The position numbers were made by a program, and so were the translations under genes. A DNA stretch of 64,000 nucleotides, taken from contig NZ_JAEMUX010000003.1 of NCBI RefSeq assembly GCF_016598475.1, forward strand, positions 1-64,000, read 5' to 3'. This document shows positions 57,397-64,000 of this stretch, piece after piece; position 1 is the stretch's first letter; the number at the start of each line of letters is the position of its first letter. The notes beneath the pieces are model-generated. The model saw only the letters and a program-made list of their open reading frames with translations. It had not been told where the DNA came from and searched no databases. The stretch comes from Streptomyces adelaidensis. GTDB taxonomy: Bacteria > Actinomycetota > Actinomycetes > Streptomycetales > Streptomycetaceae.

Positions 57397-58605
57397 TCAG
57401 ACTCCCCTCGTCGACAGGGCGGGCATCTTGGTGCCCCTGGGCGTCCTCCCCAGCGCTTCGTTCAGGTCGGTCCACAGGTCTTCTATGTCTTCCAGGCCCA
57501 CCGACATGCGCAGTAGGCGGTCGCTTACGCCGGCGCCGTGGCGGGCTGGTTCCGGGACTATGCGGTGGCTGATGGAGGCGGGGTGCTGGATGAGGGTGTC
57601 GACGCTGCCGAGGCTGACCGCGGGGGTGATGAGGCGGACGTCGGCGATGACGGCGTGGGGGTCGCCGTGGATCTCGAAGGCGATCATGGCGCCGCCGATG
57701 CGGGGGTAGTGGACGCGGGCGACGCGGGGGTCGGCGGTGAGGCGGCGGACGAGTTCCGCGGCGGTCTCGGAGGCTGCCCGGATGCGTATGGGGAGGGTCG
57801 ACAGGCCGCGCAGCAGCAGGTAGCCGGCGAGCGGGTGGAGGATGCCGCCGGTGGCGAAGCGGACCTGGCGCAGCCGTCCGGCGAACTCCTCGTCGCAGGC
57901 CACGACCCCGGCCATGACGTCCCCGTGACCGCCGAGGTACTTCGTGGCGCTGTGCAGGACGAGCCGCGCGCCCTGTTCGACCGGGCGTTGCAGGACGGGC
58001 GTGGCGAAAGTGTTGTCCGCGAGGAGCGGGACCGAGCCGCAGGCGTGGGCGAGGGCCCGCAGGTCGAGTTCGGCGAGGGTCGGGTTGGCGGGGGACTCGA
58101 CCAGCACCAGGCCGGTGTCGGGGCGGAGCGCGTCCGCGACACCGGCCGGGTCGACCCAGGTGACCTCGGAGCCGAGCAGTCCGGCGGTGAGGAGCTGGTC
58201 GCTGCAGCCGTACAGGGGTCGTACGGCGACGACGTGGCGCAGGCCCAGCGAGGCGCGGACGAGGAGTACGGCGCTCAGTGCGGCCATGCCGCTGGCGAAC
58301 GCGACCGCGCTCTCGGTGCCTTCGAGGCGGGCCAGCGCGGTCTCGAAGCGGGCGACGGTCGGGTTGCCGAGCCGCCCGTAGATCGGCGGGCCCTCCGGCT
58401 CCGCACCGTCCGTGGCGAAGGCGTCGATCCGGGCGGCCTCGCCCCGGCTGTCGTACGAGGGGTACGTGGTCGACAGGTCGATCGGCGGAGCGTGCAGGCC
58501 CTGGCGCGCGAGGTCGTCGCGGCCGGCGTGCACGGCCTCGGTGGCCAGCGCTCTCGGCGGGGTGCTGCGTGCGTGGTCGTACGCGTGCGTGCTCGCTGAG
58601 TTCAT
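57397..58605 (-). CDS. Cys/Met-metabolism PLP-dependent enzyme (cystathionine gamma-lyase/synthase type)
   Basis: This 402-residue type I PLP enzyme of the trans-sulfuration family has the PLP lysine Lys222 in [16 protein letters not shown]. Other family blocks are [28 protein letters not shown] at the N terminus, [13 protein letters not shown], the [10 protein letters not shown] segment, and [14 protein letters not shown] near the end. Which reaction it performs (gamma-lyase, gamma-synthase or methionine gamma-lyase) cannot be fixed by reading. The start is ATG 58,605. It is divergent from an Lrp-type regulator 60 bp away, which probably controls it. Confidence 0.88.
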   Translation of the reverse strand: MNSASTHAYDHARSTPPRALATEAVHAGRDDLARQGLHAPPIDLSTTYPSYDSRGEAARIDAFATDGAEPEGPPIYGRLGNPTVARFETALARLEGTESAVAFASGMAALSAVLLVRASLGLRHVVAVRPLYGCSDQLLTAGLLGSEVTWVDPAGVADALRPDTGLVLVESPANPTLAELDLRALAHACGSVPLLADNTFATPVLQRPVEQGARLVLHSATKYLGGHGDVMAGVVACDEEFAGRLRQVRFATGGILHPLAGYLLLRGLSTLPIRIRAASETAAELVRRLTADPRVARVHYPRIGGAMIAFEIHGDPHAVIADVRLITPAVSLGSVDTLIQHPASISHRIVPEPARHGAGVSDRLLRMSVGLEDIEDLWTDLNEALGRTPRGTKMPALSTRGV

Positions 58606-58665
58606 GTCGACCAGAGTGAACATCGACCGGGCCGGCGGCGCCGCACACCGTGTTACGTTCGGGCT

Positions 58666-59166
58666 ATGGCTGAATCCGTCGTACTCGATCCGGTGGATCT
58701 CCATCTGCTGCGGCTGTTGCAGAACGACGCCCGGACGACGTACCGCGATCTCGCGGCGCAGGTCGGGGTCGCGCCGTCGACCTGTCTGGACCGGGTGACG
58801 CGGCTGCGCCGTGCGGGCGTGATCCTCGGTCATCAGCTGCGACTCGATCCGGCCAAGCTGGGGCGGGGCCTGGAGGCGCTGCTGTCGGTGCAGGTCAGGC
58901 CGCATCGGCGGGAGCTGGTGGGGCCGTTCGTGGACCGGATCAGGGCGCTGGCGGAGTCACGGACCGTCTACCACCTCACGGGCCCGGACGACTACCTGGT
59001 GCATGTCGCGGTCGCGGACATGGCGGATCTGCAGCGACTGGTCCTCGACGAGTTCACGTCACAGCGGGAGGTGGCACGGGTGGAGACGCGGTTGATCTTC
59101 CAGCAGTGGGACTGCGGGCCGCTGCTGCCACCGGAGGTCGGCCGGACCACGCCCCAGGCACCCTGA
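58666..59166 (+). CDS. Lrp/AsnC-family regulator
   Basis: This 166-residue regulator has an N-terminal helix-turn-helix (about residues 8-55, LDPVDLHLLRLLQNDARTTYRDLAAQVGVAPSTCLDRVTRLRRAGVI) and a RAM/AsnC effector-binding domain (about 65-145, LSVQVRPHRRELVGPFVDRI, YHLTGPDDYLVHVAV). It is divergent from the sulfur amino-acid PLP enzyme gene and is its likely regulator, responding to an amino acid. Confidence 0.92.
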   Translation: MAESVVLDPVDLHLLRLLQNDARTTYRDLAAQVGVAPSTCLDRVTRLRRAGVILGHQLRLDPAKLGRGLEALLSVQVRPHRRELVGPFVDRIRALAESRTVYHLTGPDDYLVHVAVADMADLQRLVLDEFTSQREVARVETRLIFQQWDCGPLLPPEVGRTTPQAP

Positions 59167-59263
59167 GCGAGGACCACGCCCTGAGCGGAATCCGGCCGAG
59201 GTAAGGCTCAAGCGCCCATTGAGCAGCTGACGCCGCCCCCGCCGTCGTACCAAGATTGCCCGC

Positions 59264-60955
59264 ATGTCTGACACCAAGAGCCCCCTGCCCCGCGAGGTCG
59301 CCGACGCGTATGTCGACGACCTCATCGCCCTCGACCCCGTGAGCGGTACGTACCTGGGTGTGAAGGAGAGTTCCAGCAGGTTGCCGGACACTTCGCCTGC
59401 GGGTCAGGAGGCCCGTGCGGAGCTGATCCGGACTACGCTCGCGCGGCTCGACGAGGCGGAGCGGCAGCCGGGCGCGGACAGTGACATCGAGCGCCGGTGC
59501 GCGCGCCTGCTGCGCGAGCGGCTGACGGCGGGGCTGGCCGTGCACGAGGCCGACGAGGGCCTGCGGGCGGTCGGCAACATGGTCACGCCGCCGCACAAGG
59601 TGCGCGAGGTCTTCACCATCACCCCGGCCGAGACCGACGAGGACTGGGCGGCGATCGCCGAGCGGCTGCGGGCGGTGCCGACGGCGTACGCCGGTTACCG
59701 CGAGTCCCTCGCGCTCGGTCTGGAGCGCAAGCTGTACGCGGGCCCGCGCCCGACCGCGACCTTCATCGGCCAGCTCACCGAGTGGGCGGACACCGACGGT
59801 TCGGGGCGCGGCTGGTTCGAGGACTTCGCCGCCGCGGGACCCGAGTCGCTGCGCGCCGAGTTGGACGAGGCCGCTCGCGGGGCGACCGGGGCCGTGGTGG
59901 AGCTGCGCGACTGGATGCGGGACGTGTACGCCCCGGCGGTCGAGGGCGCGCCGGACACGACCGGCCGGGAGCGCTACGCCAAGCTGGTCCGCTACTTCAC
60001 GGGGGCGGACCTGGACCTCGACGAGGCGTACGCGTACGGCTGGGCCGAGTTCCACCGGCTGCTCGGCGAGATGAAGCAGGAGGCGGCGAAGGTCCTGCCC
60101 GGCGCCGGGACGCCATGGGTGGCGCTGGCGCATCTGGACGAGCACGGCCGGCACATCGAGGGCGTCGACGAGGTCCGTGACTGGCTGCAGTCCCTGATGG
60201 ACGAGGCGATCGAGGCGCTCGACGGCACGCACTTCGACCTCGCCGAGCCGGTACGGAAGGTCGAGTCGCACATCGCTCCGCCGGGCTCCGCCGCGGCCCC
60301 GTACTACTCGGCCCCGACCGAGGACTTCTCCCGTCCGGGCCGCACCTGGCTGCCCACGATGGGGTCGACCCGCTTCCCGGTGTACGACCTGGTCTCCACC
60401 TGGTACCACGAGGGCGTCCCCGGTCACCATCTCCAGCTGGCCCAATGGGTGTACGTCAAGGACGACCTGTCCCGCTACCAGGCCACGGTCGGCGGTGTCA
60501 GCGCCAACGCCGAGGGCTGGGCCCTGTACGCGGAGCGGCTCATGGACGAGCTGGGCTTCCTCAAGGACGCGGAGGAGCGGCTCGGCTATCTGGACGCGCA
60601 GATGATGCGCGCGGCCCGGGTCATCGTCGACATCGGCATGCATCTGGAGCTGGAGATCCCGGCGGATTCGCCCTTCCACCCGGGCGAGCGCTGGACCGTC
60701 GATCTGGCCCAGGAGTTCTTCGGTGCCCACAGCAGCCGTCCGGCGGACTACGTCGAGAGCGAGCTGACGCGCTATCTGACGATGCCGGGCCAGGCCATCG
60801 GCTACAAGCTCGGCGAGCGCGCCTGGCTCCTCGGCCGCGCGAACGCCCAGCGCCGCCATGGCGACGCCTTCGACGCCAAGGCCTGGCACATGGCCGCGCT
60901 GTCGCAGGGGTCACTGGGCCTGGACGACCTGGTGGACGAGTTGTCCCAGCTGTAA
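59264..60955 (+). CDS. DUF885-family protein (putative M1/M32-like metallopeptidase)
   Basis: This 563-residue protein of the DUF885 family has the conserved C-terminal blocks STWYHEGVPGHHLQL (about residues 378-392, HExxPGHH, a likely metal-binding motif), GWALYAERLMDELGF and MPGQAIGYKLGERAWLLGR. Cytoplasmic members are suspected peptidases; the HEGVPGHH motif supports zinc binding. It is monocistronic. Substrate is unknown. Confidence 0.88.
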   Translation: MSDTKSPLPREVADAYVDDLIALDPVSGTYLGVKESSSRLPDTSPAGQEARAELIRTTLARLDEAERQPGADSDIERRCARLLRERLTAGLAVHEADEGLRAVGNMVTPPHKVREVFTITPAETDEDWAAIAERLRAVPTAYAGYRESLALGLERKLYAGPRPTATFIGQLTEWADTDGSGRGWFEDFAAAGPESLRAELDEAARGATGAVVELRDWMRDVYAPAVEGAPDTTGRERYAKLVRYFTGADLDLDEAYAYGWAEFHRLLGEMKQEAAKVLPGAGTPWVALAHLDEHGRHIEGVDEVRDWLQSLMDEAIEALDGTHFDLAEPVRKVESHIAPPGSAAAPYYSAPTEDFSRPGRTWLPTMGSTRFPVYDLVSTWYHEGVPGHHLQLAQWVYVKDDLSRYQATVGGVSANAEGWALYAERLMDELGFLKDAEERLGYLDAQMMRAARVIVDIGMHLELEIPADSPFHPGERWTVDLAQEFFGAHSSRPADYVESELTRYLTMPGQAIGYKLGERAWLLGRANAQRRHGDAFDAKAWHMAALSQGSLGLDDLVDELSQL

Positions 60956-61004
60956 GGGTGGCGGCCCGGGCCCAGCCCCCGCAGGCCGGGCCCGGCCGCC
61001 TCCG

Positions 61005-61085
61005 CCTCGCAGCTCAGCGCTGCCACCTCGCAGCTCATTGCCGCCACCTCGCAGGTCAGCGCCATTACCTCGCGGCTCAGTCGGA
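61005..61085. repeat. 21-bp tandem repeat (about four copies)
   Basis: Units starting CCTCGC occur at 61,005, 61,026, 61,047 and 61,068, with the consensus CCTCGCAGCTCAGCGCNGCC. The fourth unit includes the stop codon of the leftward Imm21-like gene. It lies between that gene and the convergent DUF885 gene. Confidence 0.8.
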
Positions 61086-61619
61086 GAAGGGCCGCACCTG
61101 CACGAGGCCCAGCCATGTCTCCGGGCCTGTCGAGACATACGCGGCGCGGACGCCGTACCGTCCGGGGTCCAGCTCCACCCGCACATGGTCCGTCTGCCGC
61201 AGAGCGCCACCGGGCCGGGCCGCGTCGAAGAGGACGACCGGGCCCGGCACCCGCCATTCCGCCTCCGGCTGCCACGCGGCCGCGTCGAGCGCCGCCGGTA
61301 CGGCCGCGAGCAGTTCGGCCTCGGAGGCGGCCTCGGGCCGGCGTACGAAGGTGCCGTGCTCCGGGAGGTACGCGGTGGAGGCGGGCTCGTGACCTTCCCG
61401 GCCTTGGTGGCCGAGGACCAGGGCGCGGGTGTCGCCGACCGGCAGCAGGCCGACGTGTCCGTCGACATCGCAGGCCCGGTCGTGGTCGGACGACGTCTCA
61501 TCGCCGTCGGCGCCCGCCCAGAACGGCAGTACCGCTTCCGGTATCGCTATGAGCGGTCCGCCGCTCGACGCCACCCACCGCACCACATCTGCCATCACCG
61601 GATCCGCGTATCGAGCCAT
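61077..61619 (-). CDS. Imm21-family immunity protein-like
   Basis: This 180-residue protein matches the Immunity-21 pattern: VVRWVASSGGPLIAIPEAVLPFWAGADG, then SSDHDRACDVDGHVGLLPVGDTRALVLGHQG, then RRPEAASEAELLAAVP. Such proteins protect against contact-dependent or secreted toxins. No toxin gene is next to it, so it is an orphan immunity gene or has been reused. The start at 61,619 avoids a 22-residue unrelated extension. Confidence 0.75.
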   Translation of the reverse strand: MARYADPVMADVVRWVASSGGPLIAIPEAVLPFWAGADGDETSSDHDRACDVDGHVGLLPVGDTRALVLGHQGREGHEPASTAYLPEHGTFVRRPEAASEAELLAAVPAALDAAAWQPEAEWRVPGPVVLFDAARPGGALRQTDHVRVELDPGRYGVRAAYVSTGPETWLGLVQVRPFSD

Positions 61620-61685
61620 GCGCAGAAAGCTACACGGCGGCCGGTCGGGCGAACTCGCCACCCCGGCACCTTTCTTGACAGACAA

Positions 61686-62255
61686 TCAGCAGCCGCAGTC
61701 CGCGGCGTCCACCGGCGCGGTCAGCGGGTCGGTCTCGCGCCGCGCCTCGCCCTCCCAGGTCTCGTACGGCAGGCCCTCGCGCGCCCAGTACTCGAAGCCG
61801 CCGAGCATCTCCTTGACCCGGAAGCCGAGTTCGGCGAGGGCGAGGGCGGCGCGGGTCGCGCCGTTGCAGCCGGGGCCCCAGCAGTAGGTGACGACCGGCA
61901 CGGACCTGTCGAGGAGTTGGCCGGCCTGCTCGGGGATGAGCGCGGTGGGCAGGTGGATCGCGCCGGGGATGTGGCCCTGGTCCCAGGACTCGGTGGAGCG
62001 GGAGTCGAGGACGACGAAGCCGGGGTCGCCGTCGGCGGCGAGGGCGGCGGCCACATCGGACACGTCGGCGTGGAAGACGAGACTGGCCCGGAAGTACGCG
62101 GCGGCATCGGCGGGGGCCGCCGGGGCCACCCGCAGGACGGGGCTGGCGGCGGCTGCGGTCGTGGCAGTGGCAGTGGTCGTGGCAGTGGCAGTGGTCGTGG
62201 CAGTGGCAGTGGTCGTGGCAGTGGCAGTGGTCGTGGCGGTGGTGGTGACGCTCAT
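61686..62255 (-). CDS. Rhodanese-like protein with repeat-encoded N terminus
   Basis: This 189-residue protein has a rhodanese domain (about residues 50-165): VVLDSRSTESWDQGHIPGAIHLP, then VVTYCWGPGCNGATRAALALAELGF with the active-site cysteine in the YC-W-GPGC loop. It would transfer sulfane sulfur. The first ~35 residues are a Thr/Ala tract coded by four perfect 18-bp repeats (62,161-62,232), not part of the domain. The C terminus ends in ADCGC. It is divergent from an Lrp regulator gene, which may control it. Confidence 0.88.
   Translation of the reverse strand: MSVTTTATTTATATTTATATTTATATTTATATTAAAASPVLRVAPAAPADAAAYFRASLVFHADVSDVAAALAADGDPGFVVLDSRSTESWDQGHIPGAIHLPTALIPEQAGQLLDRSVPVVTYCWGPGCNGATRAALALAELGFRVKEMLGGFEYWAREGLPYETWEGEARRETDPLTAPVDAADCGC
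62161..62232. repeat. Four perfect 18-bp tandem repeats inside the rhodanese gene
   Basis: GTGGCAGTGGCAGTGGTC is repeated four times without mismatch, then decays into GTGGCGGTGGTGGTG. The period is a multiple of three, so copy-number change alters the Thr/Ala tract length without breaking the frame. Confidence 0.92.
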
Positions 62256-62386
62256 GAGCTGGCCTTTCCCTCGCGGAACTCCTCTTTTCCCTGGTCAGAA
62301 ATCTACGACTGGTGATCCACTCCCTGAAGGGACATTCCACGGTCCAGACCTTGATCAGCCGGGGAATCCCCTGCTATGCATCGGAC

Positions 62387-62842
62387 ATGACCACGAATCC
62401 CCCGTACGTGCCCGACGCCACCGACTGGCGCGTTCTGGAGGTCCTCCAGCGCGAGGGACGAACCGGCTTCGCCGAACTGGCCCGTGCCGTGTCGATGTCG
62501 GCGAGTGCCGTGACCGAGCGGGTGCGGCGGCTGGAGGAGGCCGGCGTGATCCAGGGATACACGGCCGTCGTGGACCCGGAGCGGCTGGGGCTGCCGATCC
62601 TCGCGTTCGTCCGCCTGCGCTACCCCAACGGGAACTACAAGCCGTTCCACGACCTGGTGGCTGTCACGCCCGAGATCCTTGAGGCGCATCACGTCACGGG
62701 TGACGACTGCTTCGTGATCAAGGTCATCGCCCGTTCGATGCGTCACCTGGAGGAGGTGTCCGGCAAGATCGGCGCGCTGGGGTCGGTGACGACGAGCGTC
62801 GTCTACTCCTCACCGCTGCCCCGGCGGCCGCTGGGTCACTGA
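62387..62842 (+). CDS. Lrp/AsnC-family regulator
   Basis: This 151-residue regulator has a helix-turn-helix at about residues 10-58 (WRVLEVLQREGRTGFAELARAVSMSASAVTERVRRLEEAGVI) and a RAM domain (LGLPILAFVRLRYPNGNYKPF, VTGDDCFVIKVIARSMRHLEEV). It is divergent from the rhodanese gene, an arrangement seen for sulfur-related Lrp proteins. The 3' end overlaps the convergent sbcC gene by 7 bases. Confidence 0.92.
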   Translation: MTTNPPYVPDATDWRVLEVLQREGRTGFAELARAVSMSASAVTERVRRLEEAGVIQGYTAVVDPERLGLPILAFVRLRYPNGNYKPFHDLVAVTPEILEAHHVTGDDCFVIKVIARSMRHLEEVSGKIGALGSVTTSVVYSSPLPRRPLGH

Positions 62843-64000
62843 CCTCGCTGCCGCACGACCGATCCCGTCCGCTCCTTCACGATCTCCAACTGCGCGTGGA
62901 TACGTCGCCGCAGGTCGGCGACGTGACTGACGATGCCGACGCTGCGGTCGCGTTCGCGGAGCGAGTCGAGGACGTCGAGGACCTCGTCGAGGGTCTGGTC
63001 GTCGAGGCTGCCGAACCCCTCGTCGATGAAGAGGGTGTCGAGGCGTACGCCGCCCGCCTCGTCGGTGACGACGTCGGCGAGGCCGAGGGCCAGCGCGAGG
63101 GAGGCGAAGAACGTCTCGCCGCCGGAGAGCGTGGCCGTGTCCCGCTCCCGGCCGGTCCAGGCGTCGACGACATGCAGTCCGAGACCGCTGCGGGCGCCGC
63201 GACCGACCCGGTCGTCGGAGTGGACGAGGGTGTAGCGGCCGGAGGACATGCGCTGGAGCCGTACGGTCGCGGCGGCGGCGACCTGTTCCAGGCGGGCGGC
63301 CAGGACGTAGGCCTCCAGGCGCATCCGGCGCTCGTTGTCGGCGGCGGTACCGGCCGCGAGTCCGGCCATGCGGGCGACCCGGTCGTACTCCTCGCGCAGC
63401 GGCGCCAGGCGTCGTACGGAGGCGGTGGCCCGCGCGGACAGCCGGTCGAGTTCGGCGCGGCGGCGCTCGGCGGCGTCCCACGCGGAGACGGTGTCCTGGA
63501 GCCGCGCGGCGGCTGCCGAGGCGGCCCGCTCGGCCGTTGCCAGGTCGGCGGGCGGCAGCTGGGCGGCGGCAGCGGTGTCGGTCTCGGCGAGTACGGTCCG
63601 CACGGCCGCCTCCTCCGACTGCCAGGCATCGAGGTGGTGTTGGAGGTCTCGGTGGGCGGCGGCGTCGAGGAGGGCGGCGGCCGCGGCCTGCGGGGTGTCG
63701 AACCCGGCGCGGAAGGCGGCGTCGGCGAGGCGCGCGTCGGCGTCCTTGAGCCGCTGCGCGGTGCCGTCGGCGGTCCGCACGGCCTCGGCGGCCTCGGTGA
63801 GGAGCCCGGTCCGCCGCTCCAGCTGCGCGGCCCGCGCCGCCACGCTGTCGGCGTCGCCCCGGGCCTGCGCCAACTCCCCTTCCAGCGCTGCCCGTTCGCG
63901 CTCCAGCGCGTCCCGTCGGGTGTTGCGGGACGCGGCCCTGACGGCCGCCTCCCGCTGCGCGGCGGTCCGCCGGTCGCGCTCCCGTTCGGCGTGCAGAAGG
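62836..64000 (-). CDS. sbcC: SbcC-type exonuclease ATPase subunit, C-terminal part
   Basis: This is the C-terminal ~388 residues of an SMC-like SbcC protein, partner of SbcD in a double-strand DNA nuclease. The gene continues past the window end at its 5' side, and the frame is open to base 64,000. A long coiled coil is followed by the ABC signature LSGGETFFASLALALGLADVV, Walker B DTLFIDEGFGSLDDQTLDEVLDVLD and the switch VGIVSHVADLRRRI. The N-terminal Walker A and zinc hook are outside the window. Confidence 0.92.
   Translation of the reverse strand, partial: LLHAERERDRRTAAQREAAVRAASRNTRRDALERERAALEGELAQARGDADSVAARAAQLERRTGLLTEAAEAVRTADGTAQRLKDADARLADAAFRAGFDTPQAAAAALLDAAAHRDLQHHLDAWQSEEAAVRTVLAETDTAAAAQLPPADLATAERAASAAAARLQDTVSAWDAAERRRAELDRLSARATASVRRLAPLREEYDRVARMAGLAAGTAADNERRMRLEAYVLAARLEQVAAAATVRLQRMSSGRYTLVHSDDRVGRGARSGLGLHVVDAWTGRERDTATLSGGETFFASLALALGLADVVTDEAGGVRLDTLFIDEGFGSLDDQTLDEVLDVLDSLRERDRSVGIVSHVADLRRRIHAQLEIVKERTGSVVRQRGQ

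Noticed and set aside
56820..57400. Several rightward and leftward open frames with repeated MSGTGAWGPVAQFPAPLEG-like peptides
   Set aside because: They are translations of the tandem 118-bp repeat in several frames, without ribosome binding sites or independent coding signal.

Overview
The window is high-GC Streptomyces-type chromosomal DNA. The host parts show strong third-position GC, frequent GTG/TTG starts, and typical Streptomyces families and intergenic repeats. They are interrupted by one integrated mobile element of about 28.3 kb (roughly 11,787-40,113) with visibly lower and patchier GC. I worked by reading alone: no alignments or database searches were run, and family names rest on recognised motifs.

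Left flank (1-11,786): a Doc/Fic-like toxin with its ribbon-helix-helix-type antitoxin; a MacB-type ABC exporter pair; an LLM-class flavin oxidoreductase; a GNAT enzyme; two overlapping CNNM/CorC-type membrane genes; an SGNH hydrolase; a DUF4326 protein; purB; and mug (mismatch-specific uracil-DNA glycosylase), whose 3' end is cut off.

Mobile element: a large serine recombinase gene (38,643-40,067) sits beside the right junction, and the missing 20-codon 3' end of mug lies just beyond it. Joining the flanks rebuilds mug in frame. Joining the element ends rebuilds a symmetric attP centred on GG. Cargo includes an XRE regulator with a 5-formyl-THF cyclo-ligase-like gene, an RsbW-type ATPase, an Lsr2 nucleoid protein, two TetR regulators, small membrane proteins, a secreted beta-propeller/SGNH hydrolase and a DUF3846 protein. 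It carries two separate sets of a VirD4/TraD-like ATPase plus a replication-relaxation family protein: one rightward at 20-23.4 kb, one leftward at 30.7-33.9 kb. The second set is next to a tyrosine integrase, an excisionase and what looks like an unused attP holding the 3' part of a tRNA-Gly(GCC)-like gene with flanking arm-type repeats. Between the two sets lies a lower-GC island (23.5-29.0 kb). It encodes an 805-residue PD-(D/E)XK nuclease-like protein, a protein with a HEPN-type RxxxxH motif, a protein with a nuclease-like fold but altered catalytic residues, and a RusA-like protein. This island is the best candidate in the window for an undescribed, possibly anti-phage, system.

Right flank (40,114-64,000): a two-gene ABC transporter with a divergent NarL-type two-component system; ROK and GntR/HutC sugar-type regulators with a dre-like operator; an ECF41-type sigma factor divergent from an alpha/beta hydrolase; an EamA exporter divergent from a MocR regulator; a Tat-exported PhoD phosphatase; a decayed SWIM/DUF6493-like locus with several frameshifts; an ACT-GNAT protein; five ~118-bp tandem repeats; a Cys/Met-metabolism PLP enzyme divergent from an Lrp regulator; a DUF885 protein; an Imm21-like protein; a rhodanese with an 18-bp repeat tract in its N terminus; a second Lrp regulator; and the C-terminal part of SbcC running off the window.
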